In this document: positions 1 through 15,650 of the stretch, in pieces
How the letters are laid out: each line of letters opens with the position of its first letter
Numbering within the stretch: position 1 is the first letter of the stretch
From: Archivesica marissinica
Lineage: Eukaryota > Mollusca > Bivalvia > Venerida > Vesicomyidae
DNA: 64,000 nt
NCBI GenBank assembly: GCA_014843695.1
Contig: CM026391.1
Span: 39,292,768-39,356,767, forward strand
Direction: 5' to 3'
Made by a program: the position numbers and the translations under genes
The notes under the pieces: generated by a model
What the model was told of the DNA's origin: nothing
The model's input: only the letters and a program-made list of their open reading frames with translations
The model's database searches: none

Positions 1-460
1 ACTATTCCACGGGGTCATATATACATCTCTGCCCGAGGCTGTACTGTACTATTCCACGAGGTCATATATACATCTCTGCCCCAGGCTGTACTGTACTATT
101 CCAAGGGGTCATATATACATCACTGACTGAGTATGTACTGTACTATTCCACGAGGTCATATATACATCTCTGCCCCAGGCTGTACTGTACTATTCCACGA
201 GGTCATATATACATCTCTGCTCGAGTATGTACTGTACTATTCCACGGGGTCATATATACATATCTGCCCGAGGCTGTAATGTACTATTCCATGGGGACAT
301 ATATACATCTCTGACCGAGTATGTACTGTACTATTCCAAGGGGACATATATACATCTCTGATCGAGGCTGTACTATTCCACGGGATCATATATATAGCTC
401 TGACCGAGTATGTACTGTACTATTCCACGGTGACATATATACATCTCTGACCGAGTATGT

Positions 461-3085
461 ACTGAACTATTTCACGGGGACATATATACATCTCTGACCG
501 AGTATGTACTATACTATTCCACGGGGTCATATATACCTCTCTAATCGAGTATGTAATGTACTATTCCACGGGGTCATATATACATCTCTGACTGAGTCTG
601 TATTATACTATTCCACGGGGTCATATATACCTCTCTAATCGAGTATGTAATGTACTATTCCATGGGGTCATATATACATCTCTGCCCGAGGCTATAATGT
701 ACTACTCCATGGGGTCATATATACATCTCTGACCGAGTATGTACTGCACTATTCCACGGGGTCATATATACATCTCTGCCTGAGTCTGTACTGTACTCTT
801 CCACGGAGTCATATATACATCTCTGCCCGAGGCTGTACTATATTATTCCACGAGGTCATATATATAGCTCTGACCGAGTATGTACTGTACTATTCCACGA
901 GGTCATATATATAGCTCTGACCGAGGCTCTATTGTACTATTCCACGAGGATATATATACATCTCTGACCTAGGCTGTACTCTACTATTCCACGAGGACAT
1001 ATATACATCTCTGCCCCAGGCTGTACTTTACTCTTCCACGATGTCATATATACAACACTGCCCCAGGCTGTACTGTAATATTCCACGAGATCATATATAT
1101 ATATCTGCCCGAGTATGTACTGTACTATTCCACGGGGTCATATATACATCTCTGCCAGAGGCTGTACTGTACTATTCCACGGGGTCATATATACATCTCT
1201 GCCAGAGTCTGTGTTGTACTATTCCACGGGGTCATATATACATCTCTGACCGAGTGTGTAATGTACTATTCCACGGGGTCATATATACATCTCTGACCGA
1301 GTGTGTAATGTACTATTCCACGGGGTCATATATACATCTCTGCCCGAGTGTGTAATGTACTATTCCACGGGGTCATATATACATCTCTGACCGAGTGTGT
1401 AATGTACTATTCCACGGGGACATATATACATCTCTGCCCGAGTGTGTAATGTACTATTCCACGGGGTCATATATACATCTCTGACCGAGTATGTACTGAA
1501 CTATTTCACGGGGACATATATACATCTCTGACCGAGTATGTACTATACTATTCCACGGGGTCATATATACCTCTCTAATCGAGTATGTAATGTACTATTC
1601 CACGGGGCCATATATACATCTCTGACTGAGTCTGTATTATACTATTCCACGGGGTCATATATACCTCTCTAATCGAGTATGTAATGTACTATTCCATGGG
1701 GTCATATATACATCTCTGCCCGAGGCTATAATGTACTACTCCATGGGGTCATATATACATCTCTGACCGAGTATGTACTGCACTATTCCACGGGGTCATA
1801 TATACATCTCTGCCTGAGTCTGTACTGTACTCTTCCACGGAGTCATATATACATCTCTGCCCGAGGCTGTACTATATTATTCCACGAGGTCATATATATA
1901 GCTCTGACCGAGTATGTACTGTACTATTCCACGAGGTCATATATATAGCTCTGACCGAGGCTCTATTGTACTATTCCACGAGGATATATATACATCTCTG
2001 ACCTAGGCTGTACTCTACTATTCCACGAGGACATATATACATCTCTGCCCCAGGCTGTACTTTACTCTTCCACGATGTCATATATACAACACTGCCCCAG
2101 GCTGTACTGTAATATTCCACGAGGTCATATATATATATCTGCCCGAGTATGTACTGTACTATTCCACGGGGTCATATATACATCTCTGCCAGAGGCTGTA
2201 CTGTACTATTCCACGGGGTCATATATACATCTCTGCCAGAGTCTGAGTTGTACTATTCCACGGGGTCATATATACATCTCTGACCGAGTGTGTAATGTAC
2301 TATTCCACGGGGTCATATATACATCTCTGACCGAGTGTGTAATGTACTATTCCACGGGGTCATATATACATCTCTGCCCGAGTGTGTAATGTACTATTCC
2401 ACGGGGTCATATATACATCTCTGACCGAGTGTGTAATGTACTATTCCACGGGGACATATATACATCTCTGCCCGAGTGTGTAATGTACTATTCCACGGGG
2501 TCATATATACATCTCTGACCGAGTATGTACTGAACTATTTCACGGGGACATATATACATCTCTGACCGAGTATGTACTATACTATTCCACGGGGTCATAT
2601 ATACCTCTCTAATCGAGTATGTAATGTACTATTCCACGGGTCATATATACATCTCTGACTGAGTCTGTATTATACTATTCCACGGGGTCATATATACCTC
2701 TCTAATCGAGTATGTAATGTACTATTCCATGGGGTCTTATATACATCTCTGCCCGAGGCTATAATGTACTACTCCATGGGGTCATATATACATCTCTGAC
2801 CGAGTATGTACTGCACTATTCCACGGGGTCATATATACATCTCTGCCCGAGTCTGTACTGTACTCTTCCACGGGGTCATATATACATCTCTGCCCGAGGC
2901 TGTACTGTATTATTCCACGAGGTCATATATATAGCTCTGACCGAGTATGTACTGTACTTTTCCACGAGGTCATATATATAGCTCTGACCGAGGCTCTATT
3001 GTACTATTCCACGAGGATATATATACATCTCTGACCTAGGCTGTACTCTACTATTCCACGAGGACATATATACATCTCTGCCCGA
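461..3085. repeat. 22-monomer (1034-bp) higher-order repeat, about 2.5 copies
   Basis: The rare variant ACTGAACTATTTCACGGGG occurs at 461, 1495 and 2529, an exact spacing of 1034 bp = 22 x 47. The intervening monomers match one for one between copies, with only scattered substitutions and one single-base loss near 2638. The third copy stops matching at about 3085, where the sequence turns into a different set of monomers. This is a recent tandem amplification of a 22-monomer block. Confidence 0.9.
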
Positions 3086-3369
3086 GTATGTACTGTACTT
3101 TTCCACGAGGTCATATATACATCTCTGACTGAGTCTGTACTGTACACTTCCACAAGGACATATATACATCTCTGACCGAGTATGTACTGTACTCTTCCAC
3201 GAGGTCATATATACATCTCTGACCGAGTATGTACTGTACTCTTCCACAAGGACATATATACATCTCTGACTGAATCTGTACTGTACTATTCCACGGGGAC
3301 ATATATACATCTCTGACCGAGTATGTACTGTACTCTTCCACAAGGACATATATACATCTCTGACCGAGT

Positions 3370-6300
3370 ATGTACTGTACTCTTCCACAAGGACATATAT
3401 ACATCTCTGACTGAATCTGTACTGTACTATTCCACGGGGACATACATACATCTCTGACCGAATATGTACTGTACTATTCCACGGGGTCATATATACATCT
3501 CTGACTGAGTATGTACTGCACTATTCCACGGGGTCATATATACATCTCTGCCCGAGTCTGTACTCTACTATTCCACGGGGTCATATATACATCTCTGCCC
3601 GAGGCTGTACAGTAATATTCCACGGGGTCATATATACATCTATGCCCGAGTCTGTACTGTACTATTCCACGGGGTCATATATATAGCTCTGACCAAGTGT
3701 GTACTGTACTATTCCACGGGGTCATATATATAGCTCTGACCGAGGCTCTATTGTACTATTCCACGAGGACATATATACATCTCTGACCTAGGCTGTACTG
3801 TACTATTCAACGAGGTCATATATACATCTCTGACCGAGTATGTACTGTACTATTCCACGAGGTCATATATACATCTCTGACCGAGGCTGTACTGTACTAT
3901 TCCACGAGGACATATATACATCTCTGACTGATTCTGTACTATACTTATCCATGAGGTCATATATACATCCCTGCCCGAGTATGTACTGTACTATTCCACG
4001 AGGTCATATATACATCCCTGCCCGAGTATGTACTGTACTATTCCACGAGGACATATATACATCTCTGACCGAGTATGTACTGTACTATTCCACGAGGACA
4101 TATATACATATCTGACCTAGTCTGTACTGTACTCTTCCACGTGGTCATATATACATCTCTGCCCGAGGCTTTACTGTACTATTCCACGAGGTCATATATA
4201 CATCTCTGCCCGAGAATGTACTGTACTCTTCCACGGGGTCATATATATAGCTTTGCCCGAGGCTGTACTGTACCATTCCACGGGGTCATATACACATCTC
4301 TGACCGAGTATGTACTGTACTATTCCACGGGGTCATATATACATCTCTGCCCGAGTGTGTAATGTACTATTCCACGGGGTCATATATACATCTCTCACCG
4401 AGTGTGTAATGTACTATTCCACGGGGTCATATATACATCTCTGCCCGAGTATGTACTGTACTATTCCACGAGGTCATATATACATATCTGCCCGAGTATG
4501 TACTGTACTATTCCACGAGTTCATATATACATCTCTGCCCGAGTATTTACTGTACTATTCCACGAGGTCATATATACATCTCTGCCCGAGTATGTACTGT
4601 ACTATTCCACGAGGTCATATATATATATCTCTGACTGAGTCAGTACTGTACTCTTCCACAAGGACATATATACATCTCTGACCGAGTATGTACTGTACTA
4701 TTCCAAGAGGTCATATATACATCTCTGACCGAGTATGTACTGTACTCTTCCACAAGGACATATATACATCTCTGACTGAATCTGTACTGTACTATTCCAC
4801 GGGGACATATATACATCTCTGACCGAATATGTACTGTACTATTCCACGGGGTCATATATACATCTCTGACTGAGTATGTACTGCACTATTCCACGGGGTC
4901 ATATATACATCTCTGCCCGAGTCTGTACTGTACTATTCCACGGGGTCATATATACATCTCTGCCCGAGGCTGTACTCTACTATTCCACGGGGTCATATAT
5001 ACATCTCTGCCCGAGTCTGTACTGTACTATTCCACGGGGTCATATATATAGCTCTGACCAAGTATGTACTGTTCTATTCCACGGGGTCATATATATAGCT
5101 CTGACCGAGGCTCTATTGTACTATTCCACGAGGACATATATACATCTCTGACCTAGGCTGTACTCTACTATTCCACGAGGACATATATACATCTCTGACC
5201 TAGGCTGTACTGTACTATTCCACGAGGTCATATATACATCTCTGACCGAGTATGTACTATACTATTCCACGAGGTCATATATACATCTCTGACCGAGGCT
5301 GTACTGTACTATTCCACGAGGACATATATACATCTCTGACCGAGTGTGTACTGTACTATTCCACGAGGACATATATACATCTCTGACCTAGTCTGTACTC
5401 TACTCTTCCACGAGGTCATATATACATCTCTGCCCGAGAATGTACTGTACTCTTCCACGGGGTCATATATATAGCTTTGCCCGAGGCTGTACTGTACTAT
5501 TCCACATGGTCATATATACATATCTGACAGAGTATGTACTGTACTATTCCACGGGTTCATATATACATCTCTGACCGAGTATGTACTGTACTATTCCACG
5601 GGGTCATATATACATCTCTGACCGAGTATGTACTGTCCTATTCCACGGGGTCATATATACATCTCTGACCGAGTATGTATTCTACTCTTCCACGGGGTCA
5701 TATATAAATCTCTGCCCGAGGCTGTACTGTACTATTCCACGAGGTCATATGTACATCTCTGACCGAGTATGTATTGTACTATTCCACGCGGTCATATATA
5801 CATCTCTGCCCGAGTATGTACTGTACTCTTCCACGTGGTCATATATACATCTCTGCCCGAGTCTGTACTGTACTATTCCACGGGGTCATATATATAGCTC
5901 TGACCAAGTATGTACTGTACTATTCCACGGGGTCATATATATAGCTCTGACCGAGGCTCTAATGTACTATTCCACGAGAACATATATACATCTCTGACCT
6001 AGGCTGTACTGTACTATTCCACGATGTCATATATACATCTCTGACCGAGTATGTACTGTACTATTCCACGAGGTCATATATACATCTCTGACCGAGGCTG
6101 TACTGTACTATTCCACGAGGACATATATACATCTCTGACTGAGTATGTACTGTACTATTCCACGAGGACATATATACATCTCTGACATAGTCTGTACTGT
6201 ACTCTTCCACGAGGTCATATATACATCTCTGCCCGAGGCTTTACTGTACTATTCCACGAGGTCATATATACATATCTGCCCGAGAATGTACTGTACTCTT

Positions 6301-9300
6301 CCATGGGGTCATATATATAGCTTTGCCCGAGGCTGTACTGTACTATTCCACGTGGTCATATATACATCTCTGACTGAGTCTGTACTGTCCTATTCCACGG
6401 GGTCATATATACATCTCTGACCGAGTATGTACTCTACTATTCCATGGGGTCATATATACATCTCTGACCGTGTATGTACTCTATTATTCCACGTGGTCAT
6501 ATATACATCTCTGACCGAGTATGTACTGTACTCTTCCACAAGGACATATATACATCTCTGACTGAATCTGTACTGTACTATTCCACGGGGACATATATAC
6601 ATCTCTGACCGAATATGTACTGTACTATTCCACGGGGTCATATATACATCTCTGACTGAGTATGTACTGCACTATTCCACGGGGTCATATATACATCTCT
6701 GCCCGAGTCTGTACTCTACTATTCCACGGGGTCATATATACATCTCTGCCCGAGGCTGTACAGTAATATTCCACGGGGTCATATATACATCTATGCCCGA
6801 GTCTGTACTGTGCTATTCCACGGGGTCATATATATAGCTCTGACCAAGTGTGTACTGTACTATTCCACGGGGTCATATATATAGCTCTGACCGAGGCTCT
6901 ATTGTACTATTCCACGAGGACATATATACATCTCTGACCTAGGCTGTACTGTACTATTCAACGAGGTCATATATATATCTCTGACCGAGTATGTACTGTA
7001 CTATTCCACGAGGTCATATATACATCTCTGACCGAGGCTGTACTGTACTATTCCACGAGGACATATATACATCTCTGACTGAGTCTGTACTATACTTATC
7101 CATGAGGTCATATATACATCCCTGCCCGAGTATGTACTGTACTATTCCACGAGGTCATATATACATCTCTGCCCGAGTATGTACTGTACTATTCCACGAG
7201 GACATATATACATCTCTGACCGAGTATGTACTGTACTATTCCACGAGGACATATATACATATCTGACCTAGTCTGTACTGTACTCTTCCACGTGGTCATA
7301 TATACATCTCTGCCCGAGGCTTTACTGTACTATTCCACGAGGTCATATATACATCTCTGCCCGAGAATGTACTGTACTCTTCCACGGGGTCATATATATA
7401 GCTTTGCCCGAGGCTGTACTGTACCATTCCACGGGGTCATATACACATCTCTGACCGAGTATGTACTGTACTATTCCACGGGGTCATATATACATCTCTG
7501 CCCGAGTGTGTAATGTACTATACCACGGGGTCATATATACATCTCTCACCGAGTGTGTAATGTACTATTCCACGGGGTCATATATGCATCTCTGCTCGAG
7601 TATGTACTGTACTATTCCACGAGGTCATATATACATATCTGCCCGAGTATGTACTGTACTATTCCACGAGTTCATATATACATCTCTGCCCGAGTATTTA
7701 CTGTACTATTCCACGAGGTCATATATACATCTCTGCCCGAGTATGTACTGTACTATTCCACGAGGTCATATATATATATCTCTGACTGAGTCAGTACTGT
7801 ACTCTTCCACAAGGACATATATACATCTCTGACCGAGTATGTACTGTACTATTCCAAGAGGTCATATATACATCTCTGACCGAGTATGTACTGTACTATT
7901 CCAAGAGGTCATATATACATCTCTGCCCGAGGCTGTACTCTACTATTCCACGGGGTCATATATACATCTCTGCCCGAGTCTGTACTGTACTATTCCACGG
8001 GGTCATATATATAGCTCTGACCAAGTATGTACTGTACTATTCCACGGGGTCATATATATAGCTCTGACCGAGGCTCTATTGTACTATTCCACGAGGACAT
8101 ATATACATCTCTGACCTAGGCTGTACTCTACTATTCCACGAGGACATATATACATCTCTGACCTAGGCTGTACTGTACTATTCCACGAGGTCATATATAC
8201 ATCTCTGACCGAGTATGTACTATACTATTCCACGAGGTCATATATACATCTCTGACCGAGGCTGTACTGTACTATTCCACGAGGACATATATACATCTCT
8301 GACCGAGTGTGTACTGTACTATTCCACGAGGACATATATACATCTCTGACCTAGTCTGTACTCTACTCTTCCACGAGGTCATATATACATCTCTGCCCGA
8401 GAATGTACTGTACTCTTCCACGGGGTCATATATATAGCTTTGCCCGAGGCTGTACTGTACTATTCCACATGGTCATATATACATATCTGACAGAGTATGT
8501 ACTGTACTATTCCACGGGTTCATATATACATCTCTGACCGAGTATGTACTGTACTATTCCACGGGGTCATATATACATCTCTGACCGAGTATGTACTGTC
8601 CTATTCCACGGGGTCATATATACATCTCTGACCGAGTATGTATTCTACTCTTCCACGGGGTCATATATAAATCTCTGCCCGAGGCTGTACTGTACTATTC
8701 CACGAGGTCATATGTACATCTCTGACCGAGTATGTATTGTACTATTCCACGCGGTCATATATACATCTCTGCCCGAGTATGTACTGTACTCTTCCACGTG
8801 GTCATATATACATCTCTGCCCGAGTCTGTACTGTACTATTCCACGGGGTCATATATATAGCTCTGACCAAGTATGTACTGTACTATTCCACGGGGTCATA
8901 TATATAGCTCTGACCGAGGCTCTAATGTACTATTCCACGAGGACATATATACATCTCTGACCTAGGCTGTACTGTACTATTCCACGATGTCATATATACA
9001 TCTCTGACCGAGTATGTACTGTACTATTCCACGAGGTCATATATACATCTCTGACCGAGGCTGTACTGTACTATTCCACGAGGACATATATACATCTCTG
9101 ACTGAGTATGTACTGTACTATTCCACGAGGACATATATACATCTCTGACATAGTCTGTACTGTACTCTTCCACGAGGTCATATATACATCTCTGCCCGAG
9201 GCTTTACTGTACTATTCCACGAGGTCATATATACATATCTGCCCGAGAATGTACTGTACTCTTCCATGGGGTCATATATATAGCTTTGCCCGAGGCTGTA

Positions 9301-11640
9301 CTGTACTATTCCACGTGGTCATATATACATCTCTGACTGAGTCTGTACTGTCCTATTCCACGGGGTCATATATACATCTCTGACCGAGTATGTACTCTAC
9401 TATTCCATGGGGTCATATATACATCTCTGACCGTGTATGTACTCTATTATTCCACGTGGTCATATATACATCTCTGCCCGAGGCTGTACTGTACTATTCC
9501 ACGAGGTCATATGTACATCTCTGACCGAGTATGTACTGTACTATTCCACGGGGTCATATATACATCTCTGCCCGAGTATGTACTGTACTATTCCACGTGG
9601 TCATATATACATCTCTACCCGAGCATGTACTGTACTATTCCATGTGTTCATATATACATCTCTGACCGAGGCTGTACTGTACTATTCCACGGGTAAATAT
9701 ATACATCTCTGACTGAGTATGTACTGTACTGTTCCACGAGGTCATATATACATCTCTGACCGAATATGTACTGTACTATTCCACGGGGTCATATATACAT
9801 CTCTGACTGAGTATGTACTGCACTATTCCACGGGGTCATATATACATCTCTGCCCGAGTCTGTACTGTACTATTCCACGGGGTCATATATACATCTCTGC
9901 CCGAGGCTGTACTCTACTATTCCACGGGGTCATATATACATCTCTGCCCGAGTCTGTACTGTACTATTCCACGGGGTCATATATATAGCTCTGACCAAGT
10001 ATGTACTGTACTATTCCACGGGGTCATATATATAGCTCTGACCGAGGCTCTATTGTACTATTCCACGAGGACATATATACATCTCTGACCTAGGCTGTAC
10101 TCTACTATTCCACGAGGACATATATACATCTCTGACCTAGGCTGTACTGTACTATTCCACAAGGTCATATATACATCTCTGACCGAGTATGTACTATACT
10201 ATTCCACGAGGTCATATATACATCTCTGACCGAGGCTGTACTGTACTATTCCACGAGGACATATATACATCTCTGACCGAGTGTGTACTGTACTATTCCA
10301 CGAGGACATATATACATCTCTGACCTAGTCTGTACTCTACTCTTCCACGAGGTCATATATACATCTCTGCCCGAGAATGTACTGTACTCTTCCACGGGGT
10401 TATATATATATAGCTTTGCCCGAGGCTGTACTGTACTATTCCACGTGGTCATATATACATATCTGACAGAGTATGTACTGTACTATTCCACGGGGTCATA
10501 TATACATCTCTGACCGAGTATGTACTGTCCTATTCCACGGGGTCATATATACATCTCTGACCGAGTATGTATTCTACTCTTCCACGGGGTCATATATAAA
10601 TCTCTGCCCGAGGCTGTACTGTACTATTCCACGAGGTCATATGTACATCTCTGACCGAGTATGTATTGTACTATTCCACGCGGTCATATATACATCTCTG
10701 CCCGAGTATGTACTGTACTCTTCCACGTGGTCATATATACATCTCTGCCCGAGTCTGTACTGTACTATTCCACGGGGTCATATATATAGCTCTGACCAAG
10801 TATGTACTGTACTATTCCACGGGGTCATATATATAGCTCTGACCGAGGCTCTAATGTACTATTCCACGAGGACATATATACATCTCTGACCTAGGCTGTA
10901 CTGTACTATTCCACGATGTCATATATACATCTCTGACCGAGTATGTACTGTACTATTCCACGAGGTCATATATACATCTCTGACCGAGGCTGTACTGTAC
11001 TATTCCACGAGGACATATATACATCTCTGACTGAGTATGTACTGTACTATTCCACGAGGACATATATACATCTCTGACATAGTCTGTACTGTACTCTTCC
11101 ACGAGGTCATATATACATCTCTGCCCGAGGCTTTACTGTACTATTCCACGAGGTCATATATACATATCTGCCCGAGAATGTACTGTACTCTTCCATGGGG
11201 TCATATATATAGCTTTGCCCGAGGCTGTACTGTACTATTCCACGTGGTCATATATACATCTCTGACTGAGTCTGTACTGTCCTATTCCACGGGGTCATAT
11301 ATACATCTCTGACCGAGTATGTACTCTACTATTCCATGGGGTCATATATACATCTCTGACCGTGTATGTACTCTATTATTCCACGTGGTCATATATACAT
11401 CTCTGCCCGAGGCTGTACTGTACTATTCCACGAGGTCATATGTACATCTCTGACCGAGTATGTACTGTACTATTCCACGGGGTCATATATACATCTCTGC
11501 CCGAGTATGTACTGTACTATTCCACGTGGTCATATATACATCTCTGCCCGAGCATGTACTGTACTATTCCATGTGTTCATATAAACATCTCTGACCGAGG
11601 CTGTACTGTACTATTCCACGGGTAAATATATACATCTCTG
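3370..11640. repeat. Large segmental duplications inside the 47-bp array (three related copies)
   Basis: A block starting near 3370 recurs near 6521 (offset 3151 bp, about 67 monomers). The second copy lacks four monomers near 7900, after which the offset drops to 2963. Part of the same block (from about 4815) appears a third time from about 9750, and its later portion is offset 1929 bp from the second copy (for example 8544 and 10473, 9108 and 11037). Offsets equal multiples of 47 plus 2, so the same small indels were inherited with the block. This suggests unequal exchange on the kilobase scale. Confidence 0.85.
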
Positions 11641-11689
11641 ACTGAGTATGTACTGTACTGTTCCACGCGGTCATATATACATCTCTGAC

Positions 11690-14600
11690 CTAGTCTGTAC
11701 CCTACTCTTCCACGAGGTCATATATACATCTCTGCCCGAGAATGTACTGTACTCTTCCACGGGGTCATATATATAGCTTTGCCCGAGGCTGTACTGTACT
11801 ATTCCACGTGGTTATATATACATCTCTGACTGAGTCTGTACTGTACTGTCCTATTCCACGGGGTCATATATACATATCTGACCGAGTATGTACTGTACTA
11901 TTCCACGGGGTCATATATACATCTCTGACCGAGTATGTACTGTACTATTCCACGGGGTCATATATACATATCTGACCGAGTATGTACTGTCCTCTTCCAC
12001 GGGGTCATATATACATCTCTGACCGAGTATGTATTCTACTCTTCCACGGGGTCATATATACATCTCTGCCCGAGGCTGTACTCTACTATTCCACGGGGTC
12101 ATATATACATCTCTGACCGTGTATGTACTCTATTATTCCACGTGGTCATATATACATCTCTGCCCGAGGCTGTACTGTACTATTCCACGAGGTCATATGT
12201 ACATCTCTGACCGAGTATGTACTGTACTATTCCATGGGGTCATATATACATCTCTGACCGTGTATGTACTCTATTATTCCACGTGGTCATATATACATCT
12301 CTGCCCGAGGCTGTACTGTACTATTCCACGTGGTCATATATACATCTCTGCCCGAGGCTGTACTGTACTATTCCACGAGGTCATATGTACATCTCTGACC
12401 GAGTATGTACTGTACTATTCCACGGGGTCATATATACATCTCTGCCCGAGTATGTACTGTACTATTCCACGTGGTCATATATACATCTCTGCCCGAGCAT
12501 GTACTGTACTATTCCATGTGTTCATATATACATCTCTGCCCGAGGCTGTACTGTACTATTCCACGGGGTCATATATACATCTCTGACCGAGTATGTACTG
12601 TACTATTCCACGGGGTCATATATACATCTCTGCCCGAGGCTGTACTGTACTATTCCAGGGGTAAATATATACATCTCTGCCCGAGTATGTACTGTACTGT
12701 TCCAGGGCTCATATATACATCTCTGACCGAGTATGTACTGTACTATTCCACGGGGTCATATATATAGCTCTGCCCGAGGCTGTACTGTAAAGTTCCAAGT
12801 GGTCATATATACATCTCTGACTGGGTCTCTACTATACTATTCCACGAGGTCATATATACATCTCTGCCCGAGGCTGTACTGTACTATTCTACGGGGTCAT
12901 ATATACATCTCTGACCGAGTATGTACTGTACTATTCCACGGGGACATATATACATCCCTGCCCGAGGCTGTACTGTACTATTCGTCGGGGTCATATATAC
13001 ATATCTGCCCGATGCTGTACTGTACTATTCCACGGGGACATATATACATCTCTGACTGAGTCTGTACTGTACTGTTCCACGGGATCATATATACATCTCT
13101 GCCCGAGTCTGTATTGTACTATTCCACGGGGTCATATATATAGCTCTGACCGAGTATGTACTGTACTCTTCCACGGGGTCATATATACATCTCTGCCCGA
13201 GGCTGTACTGTACTATTCCATGGGGTCATATATACATCTCTGCCAGAGTCTGTACTGTACTTTTCCATGGGGTCATATATACATCCCTGCCCGAGCATGT
13301 ACTGTACTATTCCACGGGTTCATATATACATCTCTGCCCGAGGCTGTACTGTACTATTCCACGGCTCATATATACATCTCTGCCCGAGTATGTACTGTAC
13401 TATTCCACGGGATCATATATATATCTCTGCCAGAGGCTAAACTGTAAAGTTCCAAGTGGTCATATATACATCTCTGACTGGGTCTGTACTATACTATTCC
13501 ACGAGGTCATATATACATCTCTGCCCGAGGCTGTACTGTACTATTCAACGAGGTCATATATACATCTCTGCCCGAGTATGTACTGTACTATTCCATGGGG
13601 ACATATATACATCTCTGCCCGAGGCTGTACTGTACTACTCCACGAGGACATATATACATCTCTGACCTAGTCTGTACCCTACTCTTCCACGAGGTCATAT
13701 ATACATCTCTGCCCGAGAATGTACTGTACTCTTCCACGGGGTCATATATATAGCTTTGCCCGAGGCTGTACTGTACTATTCCACGTGGTTATATATACAT
13801 CTCTGACTGAGTCTGTACTGTACTGTCCTATTCCACGGGGTCATATATACATATCTGACCGAGTATGTACTGTACTATTCCACGGGGTCATATATACATC
13901 TCTGACCGAGTATGTACTGTACTATTCCACGGGGTCATATATACATATCTGACCGAGTATGTACTGTCCTCTTCCACGGGGTCATATATACATCTCTGAC
14001 CGAGTATGTATTCTACTCTTCCACGGGGTCATATATACATCTCTGCCCGAGGCTGTACTCTACTATTCCACGGGGTCATATATACATCTCTGACCGTGTA
14101 TGTACTCTATTATTCCACGTGGTCATATATACATCTCTGCCCGAGGCTGTACTGTACTATTCCACGAGGTCATATGTACATCTCTGACCGAGTATGTACT
14201 GTACTATTCCATGGGGTCATATATACATCTCTGACCGTGTATGTACTCTATTATTCCACGTGGTCATATATACATCTCTGCCCGAGGCTGTACTGTACTA
14301 TTCCACGAGGTCATATGTACATCTCTGACCGAGTATGTACTGTACTATTCCACGGGGTCATATATACATCTCTGCCCGAGTATGTACTGTACTATTCCAC
14401 GTGGTCATATATACATCTCTGCCCGAGCATGTACTGTACTATTCCATGTGTTCATATATACATCTCTGACCGAGGCTGTACTGTACTATTCCACGGGTAA
14501 ATATATACATCTCTGACTGAGTATGTACTGTACTGTTCCACGCGGTCATATATACATCTCTGACTGAGTCTGTACTGTACTATTTCACGGGGTCATATAT

Positions 14601-15650
14601 ACATCTCTGCCCGAGTCTTTATTGTACTATTCCAAGGGGTCATATATACATCGCTGCCAGAGTCTGTACTCTACAATTTCACGGGGTCATATATACATCT
14701 CTGCCCGAGGCTGTACTGTACTATTCCACGGGGTCATATATACATCTCTGACCGAGTATGTACTGTACTATTCCACGGGGTCATATATACATCTCTGCCC
14801 GAGGCTGTACTGTACTATTCCAGGGGTAAATATATACATCTCTGCCCGAGTATGTACTGTACTATTCCAGGGCTCATATATACATCTCTGACCGAGTATG
14901 TACTGTACTATTCCACGGGGTCATATATATAGCTCTGCCCGAGGCTGTACTGTAAAGTTCCAAGTGGTCATATATACATCTCTGACTGGGTCTCTACTAT
15001 ACTATTCCACGAGGTCATATATACATCTCTGCCCGAGGCTGTACTGTACTATTCTACGGGGTCATATATACATCTCTGACCGAGTATGTACTGTACTATT
15101 CCACGGGGACATATATACATCCCTGCCCGAGGCTGTACTGTACTATTCGTCGGGGTCATATATACATATCTTCCCGATGCTGTACTGTACTATTCCACGG
15201 GGACATATATACATCTCTGACTGAGTCTGTACTGTACTATTCCACGGGGTCATATATACATCTCTGCCCGAGTCTGTATTGTACTATTCCACGGGGTCAT
15301 ATATATAGCTCTGACCGAGTATGTACTGTACTCTTCCACGGGGTCATATATACATCTCTGCCCGAGGCTGTACTGTACTATTCCATGGGGTCATATATAC
15401 ATCTCTGCCAGAGTCTGTACTGTACTTTTCCATGGGGTCATATATACATCCCTGCCCGAGCATGTACTGTACTATTCCACGGGTTCATATATACATCTCT
15501 GCCCGAGGCTGTACTGTACTATTCCACGGCTCATATATACATCTCTGCCCGAGTATGTACTGTACTATTCCACGGGATCATATATATATCTCTGCCAGAG
15601 GCTGTACTGTAAAGTTCCAAGTGGTCATATATACATCTCTGACTGGGTCT
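11690..15650. repeat. About 2-kb tandem duplication inside the 47-bp array
   Basis: Segments from about 11690 reappear at an offset of 1977 bp (11742 with 13719; 11935 with 13912). Further right the offset becomes 2165 bp (12733 with 14898; 13156 with 15321), exactly four monomers more. The duplicate therefore gained, or the original lost, four monomers internally. The block includes the diagnostic monomer CTGTAAAGTTCCAAGTGG, which recurs on the far side of the transposon as well. Confidence 0.85.
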
